From contig JACKNM010000006.1 of the NCBI GenBank assembly GCA_024234875.1, forward strand, positions 62,001 to 126,000: a stretch of 64,000 nt of DNA, given 5' to 3'. Of this stretch, positions 41,700 to 51,472 are shown in pieces (positions within the stretch are counted from its first letter, which is position 1; each line of letters opens with the position of its first letter). The notes beneath the pieces were generated by a model. The model was not told where the DNA came from. It saw only the letters and a list, made by a program, of their open reading frames with translations, and made no database searches. Origin of the DNA: Ectothiorhodospiraceae bacterium (GTDB lineage Bacteria; Pseudomonadota; Gammaproteobacteria; HK1). The position numbers were made by a program, and so were the translations under genes.

Positions 41700-43985
41700 T
41701 CAGTGCAACAGCACGTCGATGAGCCGGTTGCCCTCGGCGAGGCGGGAGGCGAGGGTGTGGGCGATTGCCTCGTGGAGGAGCGCGTTGATGTCGGGCGCCT
41801 CCTCGCGGATCCGCCGCAGATCGGCCTTGGAGAGCGCGATCACCTCGGTCGGGCTCGTCGCCTGCACGCTCGCGGTGGCCGGGGTCCCGAGGTACATGCT
41901 GATCTCGCCGATGCACGCGCCCGCGCCCATGCTCCGCAGCCGCACCGACTCGCCCTGGGCGGTGACCACGGTCACGTTCACCGAGCCGCGCACGATGAAG
42001 TACAGGTTGCGGAATGGTGCGTCCTGGGCGGTGAGTGTCTCCCCGGGAGCGAAGGTCTGGCGCTGCGCGTAGCGCATGAAGCGCAACGCCGTGCGGGGAT
42101 CCTCGAACAGCCGCCAGTAGACATCGGCCATCGACTGGATGGTGGCGCTGACCTCGTCGTGCTCGGCGTCCTCGAGCAGGCGGTCCTCCGACCACTCCAG
42201 GGCGTCGTCGAGGGTCGGAAACACCATCACCCGCGGCGTGCCGTCGTCGGTGTGGCGCGCCCGACGCTCGCGGGCGATGTCGGTGCTCGTGTGCTGCACA
42301 CGCCGCTCCTGCTGCAGGCCCTCGCGTTGCAGTGTGCGCCACAGCGCCGGCCCGACCGCGGTCAGCACCAGATCGAAGCCGCGGCGGCGGGCCAGGCTCG
42401 GCAGGCGGCTGAAGTAGATCGCGGCCGAGGAGTCGATCCCGCGCACGTTGCGGAAGTCGAGGACCACGCACCGCAGCGGGTGTCCGGCCGCCTCGGTGCG
42501 GGTGCGGATCCGCTCCAGCAGCCGGTTCACGGTGCCGAAGAAGATGTACCCGTCGAGGCGGTAGATCGACACCGAGTCGCCGTGCTCGCGCAGGGCGCCG
42601 AGCGCCGACGCCGGCCGCGACACCCTGCTGCGCAGGTTGGTCGCGGTGAGCTCCTTCTTCACCACGTCGAGGCGCGCGTAATTGAACGCGAACAGCGCGA
42701 TGCCGAGGATCAGCCCGATCACCACCGCCTCCATCAGGCCGACCAGCACCACCAGCACGAACACGGTGAGCACGATCAGGTAGTCGGTGCGTGTCAGACG
42801 CAGCACGCTCTCGACCAGCCAGGTGAGGAGCAGGCTGAAGCCCATGAAGAACAACAGCACCGCGAGCACCATGCGCGGCAGGTGCTCGAGTGCGCCCAGA
42901 CCGGCGATCAGCGCCACCGCGCAGACCACCCCGGCGGTCGTCCCGGCCACGCGCCGGTCGGCCCCCATGTGGTGGTGCAGGCTCGAGCAGCCGATGTAGT
43001 GGTAGCCGGGAAAGCCGCCCCCGAGCGCGGCGACGAGATTCGAGATGCCGGCCACCTCGAGGTCGCGGTTGAGGCGCAAGTCGCGGCGGGTGACGATCTC
43101 CAGACTCGCGCCGACGAGCAGCAGCCCGATGACCACCGTCGCGGTGAAGGTCGCGATGCCCGGGAGCGACTCCGCCACCGCGCTCCATCGCGCCGAGGCC
43201 ACCGTCTCGGCGAGCAGGGTCGGGCTCCAATCGCGCCCGTCGGCGAGCGGTCCGAGCAGCCAGCCGTCGCGCTCGAGGGTGGCGAGATCGAGCCCGCCGC
43301 CGAGGGCGGCCAGATAGAAGCCGACCGTGGTCAGCACCATCACCGCCGGCACCCCCAGGTAGTGCCCGACCCGGCGCTCGAGCCCGACCAGCGCCGCGCC
43401 GACGGCGAGCGCCGGCAGCCATCGCGGGAGCAGCGTCGGATCGAGCAGCATCGCGGTGAGGGCACCGCGCCCGAGATGGCCGAGCGTGAGCTCGCTGGCG
43501 CCGACGAGGAGCAGCCATCCGATGCCGGCGACGAAGCCCCCCATCACCGGATAGGGGATGTAGCGAATCAGGTTGCCGAGCCGGGCGCGGCCGAGACTCC
43601 AGTAGACCGCGCCGGTGAGCGCCGACGCGACCGCGATCACCGCCACGGTGGTCGCCAACAGCGTCTCGGGCGAGGCGGCGAGCGTGGGGTCGGCGCCGAG
43701 CGTCGAGACCACGACGCCGAGAATCGCCGTCTCCGCCCCGATCCCGCCGACGCTACCCGGATAGCTGCTGCCGGCAGCGAGCACCAGCGCGTGGACGGTG
43801 GCCCCGAGCAGGGCCATGCCGACGCCGATCGCGACGAACGGGCCGAGCGGCCCGGTGAACACGATTCCGGCATAGGACAGCGCGAACAGCACGCACAGGC
43901 TACCGGTCAGCAGCCCGCTCGCGACGCTCACGACGACGGACCCGGACACGTTGGTGGGCGGACGACTGCGAGCTGCGACGGTCAT
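41700..43985 (-). CDS. SulP-type anion transporter with STAS and cyclic-nucleotide-binding domains
   Basis: About 761 residues from ATG 43985; a longer frame starts at 44075 but adds an Arg-rich, unlikely extension. Residues about 10-440 form the SulP/SLC26 membrane core (LSYAGIVFTGPLGPFVAIGV; IRYIPYPVMGGFVAGIGWLL; ISNLVAALGGGFPGYHYIGC). A STAS domain follows (VSIYRLDGYIFFGTVNRLLE; CVVLDFRNVRGIDSSAAI), and a C-terminal CRP-like cNMP-binding domain (FAPGETLTAQDAPFRNLYFI; GACIGEISMYLG). SulP proteins carry sulfate, bicarbonate or other anions; this three-part architecture implies control by cyclic nucleotide. It diverges from the aminotransferase gene; substrate unknown. Confidence 0.88.
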   Translation of the reverse strand: MTVAARSRPPTNVSGSVVVSVASGLLTGSLCVLFALSYAGIVFTGPLGPFVAIGVGMALLGATVHALVLAAGSSYPGSVGGIGAETAILGVVVSTLGADPTLAASPETLLATTVAVIAVASALTGAVYWSLGRARLGNLIRYIPYPVMGGFVAGIGWLLLVGASELTLGHLGRGALTAMLLDPTLLPRWLPALAVGAALVGLERRVGHYLGVPAVMVLTTVGFYLAALGGGLDLATLERDGWLLGPLADGRDWSPTLLAETVASARWSAVAESLPGIATFTATVVIGLLLVGASLEIVTRRDLRLNRDLEVAGISNLVAALGGGFPGYHYIGCSSLHHHMGADRRVAGTTAGVVCAVALIAGLGALEHLPRMVLAVLLFFMGFSLLLTWLVESVLRLTRTDYLIVLTVFVLVVLVGLMEAVVIGLILGIALFAFNYARLDVVKKELTATNLRSRVSRPASALGALREHGDSVSIYRLDGYIFFGTVNRLLERIRTRTEAAGHPLRCVVLDFRNVRGIDSSAAIYFSRLPSLARRRGFDLVLTAVGPALWRTLQREGLQQERRVQHTSTDIARERRARHTDDGTPRVMVFPTLDDALEWSEDRLLEDAEHDEVSATIQSMADVYWRLFEDPRTALRFMRYAQRQTFAPGETLTAQDAPFRNLYFIVRGSVNVTVVTAQGESVRLRSMGAGACIGEISMYLGTPATASVQATSPTEVIALSKADLRRIREEAPDINALLHEAIAHTLASRLAEGNRLIDVLLH

Positions 43986-44176
43986 GCGGGGTGAGCCGAG
44001 GTCGGACCAGGCGCGCACGGCCCGATCACGGGCGCCGACCATTCGGCTGGGGGACATCGTGCGGACGCGGAGCATATCATGCGCCCGCCGGCCCGCACCG
44101 CGCCGCCCGCGCAGGGCTCGCCAGCATCCCGTCAGGCGCGATAACGTGCGCCGTCGCCAACCATCGGAGCGCCGTC

Positions 44177-45295
44177 ATGCAGCTTCCAGCCCCGCGCTCG
44201 GACTTCATCGGATTCACCGACGACGTCGTCCACCTCGCCACCGGCGGACAGCCGCCGCTGCTCGCAGCGCACCGCGAGGCGTTCGAGGCTTTCGCCGCGG
44301 ACAAGGCGCGAGGCAGCGCGGGCTACCAGCACCACTGGGCAGTGGGGGCCGCGGTGAAGGCCAAGCTCGCGCAGCTGACCGGGGTGCCGGCGGCCGACCA
44401 CGCGCTGGTCGGGAGCGCGTCGGAGGCGATCGGTCGGGTGGTCTCGTCGTTCGCCTGGCGCCCCGGTGACAACGCCGTGGTGGCCGATCGCGACTACGCG
44501 TCGGGGCGGTTCTCGATCCTGCGACTCGCGCGCCTCGGGGTCGAGCCGCGGGTGGTCGCCTGCAACGGCTGGTACATCGACCCCGAGCGGCTCGTCGCCG
44601 CCTGCGACGGGCGCACCCGGCTGGTGTACGTGAGTCAGGTGACGTCGCTGACCGGGCAGCGCTTCGACATCGAATGGCTGGGCGCGGAGCTCGCGCGCCG
44701 CGGGGTCGCGCTGCTGGTCGACGCGAGTCACGCCCTCGGAGTGGTCCCGGTCGATGCGCGCCACGCGGACTTCACGGTGTCGAGTGGGTACAAGTTCCTG
44801 TGCGCGACCCACATGGGCGTGCTGGCCTGGAATCGCGAGCGCCGCCCGACGTTCGAGCCGTTGTCCGTCGGTTGGGCCTCGGCGACCGACACACCGGCCG
44901 GCAACGTGCTCCGGCTGCACGACGACGCCACCCGTGCCCAGGCCGGAAACCCGAACCATCTCGACGTCTACCTGCTCGAGCGGTCGCTCGACTATCTGCT
45001 CGGCTACGGGATCGACGCCATCGCCGCGCACGCGCTGGCCATCGCCACCCGGCTCCACCGGGGGCTCACCGACCTCGGCCTGCCGGTGGTCACGCCGGCG
45101 GCACCCGGGGAGCGCGGCACCAACGTCGTGTTCTCGAGCGCGCGCGACGCCGAGGTGGTGGCCGATGCCGCGGATGCCGGAATCCTGCTCTGGGCCGGTG
45201 GCGGGCGGGTGCGCGCCTCGGTCCATCTGTTCAACACCGAGGCCGATGTCGAGCGCTATCTCGGCTGGCTGGGCGAGGCCGGGGTCGGCCGCTGA
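44177..45295 (+). CDS. Aminotransferase class V-fold PLP enzyme
   Basis: A 372-residue PLP enzyme related to cysteine desulfurase/kynureninase-type class V enzymes. VLVDASHALGVVPVD-like sequence (LLVDASHALGVVP, Asp182) binds the pyridine nitrogen and SSGYKFLCATHMG supplies the Schiff-base Lys206. The N-terminal half has VGSASEAIGRV for phosphate binding. ATG 44177 matches the family start. It is the first gene of a three-gene operon with a DapA-family lyase and an FAD oxidase. A route handling an amino-acid- or keto-acid-like substrate is likely; the exact reaction (transamination, elimination or epimerisation) cannot be told. Confidence 0.85.
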   Translation: MQLPAPRSDFIGFTDDVVHLATGGQPPLLAAHREAFEAFAADKARGSAGYQHHWAVGAAVKAKLAQLTGVPAADHALVGSASEAIGRVVSSFAWRPGDNAVVADRDYASGRFSILRLARLGVEPRVVACNGWYIDPERLVAACDGRTRLVYVSQVTSLTGQRFDIEWLGAELARRGVALLVDASHALGVVPVDARHADFTVSSGYKFLCATHMGVLAWNRERRPTFEPLSVGWASATDTPAGNVLRLHDDATRAQAGNPNHLDVYLLERSLDYLLGYGIDAIAAHALAIATRLHRGLTDLGLPVVTPAAPGERGTNVVFSSARDAEVVADAADAGILLWAGGGRVRASVHLFNTEADVERYLGWLGEAGVGR

Positions 45296-45344
45296 CCGCC
45301 GCGCCACCCCGAGACCCCGAGGCTCATCGAAGGAGGACCAGGCG

Positions 45345-46283
45345 ATGGCATTGCGACGCGATCAGCTCGAAGGGGTGTTCTGTGCGATGGTCACCCCGAC
45401 CCGTGCCGACGGCGGGGTCGATCGGGAAGGCACCGAGCGCCTGGTCGAGTACCTGCTCGACAACGGGGTCACCGGGCTGGTCCCGGTCGGCGGCACCGGG
45501 GAGTACACCGCCCTCACGCCGGCGGCGCGGCGCGAGATGACGGAGGTCACCGCGCGGGCGGCGGCCGGACGGGTGCCGGTCGTCGCCGGTGTCCTCTCGC
45601 CCGGCTATGGCGAGGCGGTCGCCGCCGGGCTCGACCTCGCGGCGGCCGGGGCCGACGCGCTGCTGGTGCTCACGCCGTTCTACGCCACCTCGACCCAGGA
45701 ACGGATTCGGGAGTACTTCCGCCGCTACGCGGCCGCGGTGCCGGTGCCGGTGCTTCTCTACGAGATCCCGTCGCGCACCAACGTCGCGCTCGACCCGGCG
45801 ACGGTCGAGGCGATGGTCGACGACGGCAGCATCGTCGGCATGAAGGCCTGCAACACCAGTCTGTCGCAGTTCGTCGGCGTCATGCGGCGGGTCGGCGACC
45901 AGATTGCGGTGATGAGCGGCGAGGAGCCGTTCTTCGCCACCCACGTCGCGATGGGGGCCACCGGTGGCATCCTCGCCACGTCGAACCTGGTGCCGCGCCT
46001 GTGGAACGCCGTCCAGGAGGCGGCTCGGGGCGGGGACCTGCGCGCGGCGATGGCGCGCCAGGGCGAGCTCGGCGCGTTCCTGGACGCGGTGTTCGCGGAG
46101 ACCAACCCCGGTCCGTTGAAGGCGGCGATGGGCATCGCGGGGCTCGCGGTGGGCGAGGCCCTGTGCCCGCTCGGGCCGCCGACGCCGGCGGTGCGCGCGC
46201 GGCTCGAGGATCTGGTGCCGAAGGTGATGGCGCGCGAGCGCGCGCTCGGCGGGGCGAAGATGCGGGCGGCCGCGGCCGAATGA
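45345..46283 (+). CDS. DapA-family (dihydrodipicolinate synthase/N-acetylneuraminate lyase-like) aldolase
   Basis: A 312-residue class I aldolase. GGTGEY (49-54) binds the carboxylate of a 2-keto acid, Tyr139 in LLYEIPSRTNV is the proton relay and Lys167 in GMKACN forms the Schiff base with pyruvate. A strong AAGGAGGA lies eight bases before the ATG at 45345. Its place between an aminotransferase and an FAD-dependent hydroxy-acid oxidase argues for a catabolic lyase rather than lysine biosynthesis. Its stop overlaps the next start (ATGA). Confidence 0.9.
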   Translation: MALRRDQLEGVFCAMVTPTRADGGVDREGTERLVEYLLDNGVTGLVPVGGTGEYTALTPAARREMTEVTARAAAGRVPVVAGVLSPGYGEAVAAGLDLAAAGADALLVLTPFYATSTQERIREYFRRYAAAVPVPVLLYEIPSRTNVALDPATVEAMVDDGSIVGMKACNTSLSQFVGVMRRVGDQIAVMSGEEPFFATHVAMGATGGILATSNLVPRLWNAVQEAARGGDLRAAMARQGELGAFLDAVFAETNPGPLKAAMGIAGLAVGEALCPLGPPTPAVRARLEDLVPKVMARERALGGAKMRAAAAE

Positions 46284-47722
46284 GCGCTACCCACCCGGTC
46301 GTCGATGCCCTTGCCGGCGCGCTCGGGGCGGGCGACCTCCTGGTCGACGCCGAGGCGACCGCGCGCTACCTGGTGGACTGGCGCGGTCTCTGGCGCGGGC
46401 GCACCCACGCGGTGGCGCGCCCGCGCTCGACCGACGAGGTGGCGGCGGTGGTCACCGCCTGCGCGAGTCATGGTGTCGCCGTCGTCCCGCATGGCGGCAA
46501 CACCTCGCTCTGTGGCGGGGCGATTCCCGCCGCCGCCGGCGATTCGGTGGTGCTGTCGCTGGAGCGGATGAACCGGATCCGCGCCGTCGACCGTGCCGGG
46601 GGCACGCTGGTCGCGGAGGCCGGCTGCACGCTGGCCGCGGTGCAGGCCGCCGCCGCGGCCGAGGGGCGGTTGTTCCCGCTCAGCATGGGCAGCGAGGGGT
46701 CGGCGCTGATCGGCGGTGCGATCTCGACCAACGCCGGCGGCACCGGCGTGTTCCGCTATGGCAACACGCGCGACCTCGTGCTCGGTCTGGAGGTGGTGCT
46801 GCCCGACGGGGCGGTCTGGAACGGGCTCAGGGCGCTGCGCAAGGACAACACCGGTTACGACCTCAAGCACCTGTTCATCGGTGCCGAGGGGACGCTCGGG
46901 GTGATCACCGCGGCCACGTTGCGCCTCGTCCCGCGGCCGGTGGAGCAGGCATTGGCGTGGGTCGCGCTCGCCTCACCCCGGCAGGCGGTCGCGCTTCTCG
47001 CCGCGGCCCAGGAACGTTTCGATACCCGACTCACCGCCTTCGAGCTGCTCAACGGCGCGCAGGTCGAGCTCGTGGTCTCGCACCTCGAGGCCGCGCGCCG
47101 GCCGCTCGCCGGGCGCCACGCGTGGCACCTGCTGGTGGAGCTCTCCGATCCGCTCGCGGGCAGCGCGATGGTCGAGCATCTGACCGACTTTCTCGGCGAG
47201 GCGGCCGAGAGCGGGCTGGTCGAGGACGCGACCATCGCCACCAGCGTCCGTCAGGCGGAGGGCTTCTGGCTGATCCGCCACGCGCTCTCCGACGTCAACC
47301 GCGACCACGGGGTGAGTGTGACCCTGGACGTGGCGGTCCCGGTGTCCGCGGTGCCCGCCTTCGTCGCCGCCGCCGACGAGGTCGTCGGCCGGGAGTTCCC
47401 GCTCGGCGAGGTGCTGGTGGTGTCCCATCTCGGCGATGGGAACGTGCACTACATCGTCCAGTTCGCCCACCCCGTCTGGGCGCGGCTGGAGGCGCCGGAG
47501 GACGTCCGCCACGCGATCTTCGATCGCCTTCACGACGTGGCGATCGCCCACGGCGGCAGCTTCAGCGCCGAGCACGGCGTCGGCGCCAAGCTCGTCACCG
47601 AGATGCGGCGCTACAAGTCGCCGACCGAGCTCGCAATGATGCGGGCGGTGAAGTCGGCCCTCGACCCCACCGGCCTGATGAATCCGGGCAAGGTGCTTCC
47701 GCCGCCGTCCTCGGTCGGGTGA
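46280..47722 (+). CDS. FAD-dependent 2-hydroxy-acid dehydrogenase (GlcD/D-2-hydroxyglutarate type)
   Basis: A 480-residue flavoprotein of the vanillyl-alcohol-oxidase superfamily. The PCMH FAD domain shows VVPHGGNTSLCGGAIP, LAEAGCTLAAVQ-like (VAEAGCTLAAVQ), LFPLSMGSEGSALIGGAIST and AGGTGVFRYGNTRDLVLGLE. The C-terminal domain has VLVVSHLGDGNVHYIVQF and SFSAEHGVGAKL, conserved in D-lactate, glycolate and D-2-hydroxyglutarate dehydrogenases, and ends DPTGLMNPGKVLP. Start overlaps the DapA-family stop (ATGA at 46280). The probable role is oxidation of the 2-hydroxy acid that feeds or leaves the lyase. A hairpin follows at 47738-47757. Confidence 0.92.
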   Translation: MSATHPVVDALAGALGAGDLLVDAEATARYLVDWRGLWRGRTHAVARPRSTDEVAAVVTACASHGVAVVPHGGNTSLCGGAIPAAAGDSVVLSLERMNRIRAVDRAGGTLVAEAGCTLAAVQAAAAAEGRLFPLSMGSEGSALIGGAISTNAGGTGVFRYGNTRDLVLGLEVVLPDGAVWNGLRALRKDNTGYDLKHLFIGAEGTLGVITAATLRLVPRPVEQALAWVALASPRQAVALLAAAQERFDTRLTAFELLNGAQVELVVSHLEAARRPLAGRHAWHLLVELSDPLAGSAMVEHLTDFLGEAAESGLVEDATIATSVRQAEGFWLIRHALSDVNRDHGVSVTLDVAVPVSAVPAFVAAADEVVGREFPLGEVLVVSHLGDGNVHYIVQFAHPVWARLEAPEDVRHAIFDRLHDVAIAHGGSFSAEHGVGAKLVTEMRRYKSPTELAMMRAVKSALDPTGLMNPGKVLPPPSSVG

Positions 47723-47737
47723 ATCACCGACTGTACG

Positions 47738-47757
47738 TCGCGCCGACCGCGGCGCGA
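47738..47757 (+). terminator. Hairpin after the FAD oxidase gene
   Basis: TCGCGCCG (47738-47745) and CGGCGCGA (47750-47757) form a perfect 8-base stem with an ACCG loop, 15 bases past the stop. It probably ends the 44177-47722 operon. No T-tract. Confidence 0.5.
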
Positions 47758-48014
47758 GACACCCGCGCGACGCGCTCCAGTTCCGCTGCCCGTCGCCGAC
47801 ACCCTGTCGACGCGCCACGTTCGCTGTCCCGCCGTTCGGGCACCGGTGGTGCCCGGGTCGCGAGCGGCGACGTGGGTGTCGGCCCGAGATTGAGCGAGAT
47901 CACGATGCCCGGCCGTCACCGCGACCACACTGCCCATGGAGCCCGCCCGCGAATCGGCGGTGGAACGCACACGCCGCGCACCGCTTGCCGATGCGGGCCG
48001 AGAACGGGGCCGAG

Positions 48015-49583
48015 ATGGAGCTTCAGAGCCTAGATCGAATCGAGCAGGCAACGCGTTTCGGACGCCCGGAAATGGCTCGCCTCGGTGTCGGCATCCTCTT
48101 CCTCGTCGCGGTGATCGTCTACACCGGCGTCAACCACGCCTCGATGCCTGGCGGGTACCTGTTGATCGCCGCCGCCGTCATCGGCGCCTACATGGCGATG
48201 AACATCGGCGCCAACGACGTCGCCAACAACGTCGGACCGGCGGTCGGCTCCCGTGCCCTCACCCTCACCGGGGCGATCGTGATCGCGGCCATCTTCGAGG
48301 CTGGCGGAGCCTTGATCGCTGGCGGCGACGTGGTCAGCACCATCAAGCAGGGCATCATCGACCCGCGCGCGGTTGCCGACCGCGACACCTTCGTCTGGCT
48401 GATGATGGCCGCATTGCTCGCGGCCGGCATCTGGCTCAACGTCGCCACCGCCTGTGGGGCGCCGGTGTCGACCACCCATTCCATCGTCGGCGGTGTCCTC
48501 GGTGCCGGAATCGCGGCTGGTGGCTGGGGCATCGCGAGCTGGGGCACCCTCGGCGCGATCGCCGCGAGCTGGGTCATCTCGCCGGTGCTGGGTGGGCTGA
48601 TCGCCGCCGCGTTCCTCTATCTCATCAAGCGCAAGATCACCTACCAGGCGGACATGACCGAGGCCGCGGGAAGGGTCGTGCCCCTGCTGCTCGCGGTCAT
48701 GACCTGGGCCTTCGTCACCTATCTCGGATTGAAGGGGCTGCGGCAGCTGGTCAAGCTCGACTTCCTCCAGGCGGCCCTGCTGGGGCTCGGCTTCGCCGCC
48801 CTGACGCTGGTGCTGGTCCGGTCGAGGATCCGCAAGGCGTTGCTCGCGCTGGAGAACTCGAAGGAGTCGATCAACACGCTGTTCACCCTCCCGCTGGTCT
48901 TCGCGGCGGCCCTGCTCAGCTTCGCCCACGGCGCCAACGACGTCGCCAATGCGGTCGGCCCGCTGGCCGCGATCACCGAGGCGATCACCCACGGCGCGGT
49001 CGCCGCCAAGGCCGCCATTCCGCTGTGGGTGATGGCGGTCGGCGCGCTCGGCATCTCGATCGGGCTCGCTCTCTACGGCCCGAAGCTCATCCGCACCGTC
49101 GGCTCCGAGATCACCCAGCTCGACCAGATGCGCGCGTTCTGCATCGCGATGGCCGCGGCGCTGACCGTGATCCTCGCCAGTCAGCTCGGCCTGCCGGTGA
49201 GCTCGACCCACATCGCAGTGGGTGCGGTGTTCGGCGTCGGCTTCCTGCGCGAGCACCTGAAGACCTCGTACGCCGCGATGCTCGACGAGATCCGCGCCCA
49301 CCACGACGGCGAGGACCAGGCGACGGTCGATGCCTTCTTGCGGCGCTTCGAGCTGGCGAGCGTCGAGGACAAGGGCATGATGCTCAAGCAGCTCAAGAAG
49401 CATCGTGCCGACGCCGAGCTGACCAAGCGCGAGCGCAAGAGCATTCGGCGCGTCTACAAGCGCGATCTCGTCAAGCGCTCGGCGCTGATGCGGATCGTCG
49501 CCGCCTGGCTGATCACCGTGCCGTTGTCGGCGGTGATGGGAGCGTTCCTGTTCTTCACCATACGCGGCATGCTGCTGCCGTGA
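48015..49583 (+). CDS. PiT-family inorganic phosphate transporter with C-terminal extension
   Basis: A 522-residue inner-membrane transporter with two inverted PiT signature repeats: GANDVANNVGPAVGS at 65-79 and GANDVANAVGPLAAI from about 306. About 11-12 hydrophobic segments and the motif CGAPVSTTHSIVGG confirm the family (low-affinity phosphate/cation symporters). ATG 48015 is preferred; ATG 47991 and TTG 47985 are in frame. A ~90-residue charged cytoplasmic segment sits between the last repeat and the final membrane helix (EDQATVDAFLRRFE onwards). It is followed after 71 bases by a second, unrelated phosphate transporter, marking a phosphate locus. Confidence 0.92.
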   Translation: MELQSLDRIEQATRFGRPEMARLGVGILFLVAVIVYTGVNHASMPGGYLLIAAAVIGAYMAMNIGANDVANNVGPAVGSRALTLTGAIVIAAIFEAGGALIAGGDVVSTIKQGIIDPRAVADRDTFVWLMMAALLAAGIWLNVATACGAPVSTTHSIVGGVLGAGIAAGGWGIASWGTLGAIAASWVISPVLGGLIAAAFLYLIKRKITYQADMTEAAGRVVPLLLAVMTWAFVTYLGLKGLRQLVKLDFLQAALLGLGFAALTLVLVRSRIRKALLALENSKESINTLFTLPLVFAAALLSFAHGANDVANAVGPLAAITEAITHGAVAAKAAIPLWVMAVGALGISIGLALYGPKLIRTVGSEITQLDQMRAFCIAMAAALTVILASQLGLPVSSTHIAVGAVFGVGFLREHLKTSYAAMLDEIRAHHDGEDQATVDAFLRRFELASVEDKGMMLKQLKKHRADAELTKRERKSIRRVYKRDLVKRSALMRIVAAWLITVPLSAVMGAFLFFTIRGMLLP

Positions 49584-49654
49584 CCCGAGGGACGCTGGCG
49601 ACGCTCCACCATCGCGGCTCGGCGGGCAGGCGGGTCCAGGGGCGCTGATCGGCC

Positions 49655-51472
49655 ATGCTGCGTCGGATCGTCCTTCCCGTCATCCTCGCCGTCCTCGCCT
49701 ACGGCCTCTGGATCAGCCCGAGCTTCAAGGAGATCGCCGCCGGGGTGGCGATCTTCCTGTTCGGCATGCTGGCGATGGAGGAGGGCTTCAAGGCGCTGAC
49801 CGGCGGCATCCTCGAGGGTCTGCTCGCGCGCACCACCGATCGCCTGTGGAAGAGCGTGTGCTTCGGTCTGGTCTCGACCACCGTCATGCAGTCGAGCTCC
49901 CTGGTCTCGGTGGTCGCGATCTCGTTCCTGAGCGCCGGGATGATCGCGCTCGGCGCAGGCGTGGGAATCATCTACGGCGCGAATCTCGGCACCACCACCG
50001 GCGCCTGGCTCGTCGCCGGGTTCGGGCTCAAGGTCTCGATCTCGGCGTATGCGATGCCGATGCTGGTGTTCGGGGTCGTCCTCGTGCTGCAGCGCTCGCG
50101 CAACCTGCGTGGGATCGGGTACGTGCTCGCCGGGCTCGGTTTCCTGTTCCTCGGCATCCACCACATGAAGGAGGGATTCGAGGCTTTCAAGGAGCATGTC
50201 GACCTCACCGCCTACGCGTTGCCCGGCCTGCGCGGCCTCGTGGTCTACGTGGCGGTGGGCATCGTCGCCACCGTGGTGATGCAGTCGAGTCATGCCACCC
50301 TGGTGCTCACCATCGCGGCGCTGGCCGCCGGTCAGCTCGGCTACGAGAACGCCGTCGCGGTGGCGATCGGATCCAACGTCGGCACCACGATCACCGCCAT
50401 CCTCGGCTCGCTGAGCGCGAACATCGACGGCAAGCGCCTGGCGGCGGCGCACCTGGTGTTCAACCTCGTCACCGGAGTGGTCGCGATCGGTCTGATCGAC
50501 GAGTTCGTGGCGGCGGTGGGGCGGATCAGCACCTTCCTCGGGATCGCGACGAACGACCACGCGCTGCAGCTCGCGGTCTTCCACACCCTGTTCAACCTGG
50601 TCGGGATCGTGTTGATGCTCCCACTCACCGGCACGCTCGTGCGCGGGCTGGAGCGGGTGGTGCGCGAGCCGGAGTCGGAGCGGGCACGGCCGCGCTATCT
50701 CACCGCCGCCGCCAGCGAGTTGCCGGACGTCACCGTCGAGGCGGTGCGCCGCGAGACCATGCACCTGCTGTCGAACGCATTCGAGATCCTCGCCCACGGC
50801 ATCGGGCTGCACCGGCGCGAGCTGCGCTCCGACGTGCCGCTGGCGCAGATCATCGAGCGGCGCAGTCGCCCACCCGAGATCGACATCGACGAGCGCTACG
50901 ACCGCACCGTGAAGCCGCTGTTCGGCGCCATCGTCGATTTCGTCAGTCGCGCCCCATTCGGCCAGGACGAGGGCTGGGCGGCCGAGCTCTTCGCCCTCCA
51001 GACCTCGTGCCGCAACATCGTCAAGGCGGTGAAGGGCGTGAAGCACCTGAACAAGAACCTGGCACGCTCGATGAACGCGCCGAATCTCGAGGTGCGCGCG
51101 CAGTACGACCAGATTCGGATCCGCCTCGGCGAGGTGCTGCGGCAGGTGGCGGCGCTCGACGAGCCGGGAGGCCACACGGTCACGGTCTTGTCATTGGACG
51201 ATGCGAAACTGTCGCTGCTGAGGTTGGACCAGCGCATGACCTCGGAGCTCGCCGGGCTCATCCGGAGCAACAAGATCCCGACCGCGGCGGTGACCTCGCT
51301 GATGAACGACGCCCGGTACGCCACCGAGGTCGGGCTCGAGCTGCTCGAGGTGCTGCAGGTGCTCACCTCGACCGGAAACCGTCGCGAGCGCGCGGCGATG
51401 CGCGACGTGGCGCTCGACGTCTCGGAGCTGCGCGACCTCGGCGTCGCGGCCAATCGCGGGGAAGGGCCATGA
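49655..51472 (+). CDS. Na/Pi-cotransporter II-related protein with PhoU-like C-terminus
   Basis: A 605-residue protein. The membrane part has two repeats with the pore motifs QSSS (79-82, TTVMQSSSLVSVVAIS) and QSSH (210-213, VVMQSSHATLVLT), and GIIYGANLGTTTGAW and AIGSNVGTTITAILGS, typical of NptA/YjbB sodium-phosphate symporters. The cytoplasmic region from about residue 350 is helical and PhoU-like (RRETMHLLSNAFEILAHGIG onward), as in YjbB. A strong ATG start at 49655. Its stop overlaps the next small gene (ATGA), so that small protein is a probable partner. Confidence 0.92.
   Translation: MLRRIVLPVILAVLAYGLWISPSFKEIAAGVAIFLFGMLAMEEGFKALTGGILEGLLARTTDRLWKSVCFGLVSTTVMQSSSLVSVVAISFLSAGMIALGAGVGIIYGANLGTTTGAWLVAGFGLKVSISAYAMPMLVFGVVLVLQRSRNLRGIGYVLAGLGFLFLGIHHMKEGFEAFKEHVDLTAYALPGLRGLVVYVAVGIVATVVMQSSHATLVLTIAALAAGQLGYENAVAVAIGSNVGTTITAILGSLSANIDGKRLAAAHLVFNLVTGVVAIGLIDEFVAAVGRISTFLGIATNDHALQLAVFHTLFNLVGIVLMLPLTGTLVRGLERVVREPESERARPRYLTAAASELPDVTVEAVRRETMHLLSNAFEILAHGIGLHRRELRSDVPLAQIIERRSRPPEIDIDERYDRTVKPLFGAIVDFVSRAPFGQDEGWAAELFALQTSCRNIVKAVKGVKHLNKNLARSMNAPNLEVRAQYDQIRIRLGEVLRQVAALDEPGGHTVTVLSLDDAKLSLLRLDQRMTSELAGLIRSNKIPTAAVTSLMNDARYATEVGLELLEVLQVLTSTGNRRERAAMRDVALDVSELRDLGVAANRGEGP

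Noticed and set aside
45345..46283. DapA of lysine biosynthesis
   Set aside because: Operon partners are an aminotransferase V-fold enzyme and an FAD hydroxy-acid dehydrogenase, not lysine-pathway genes; the family includes many catabolic lyases.
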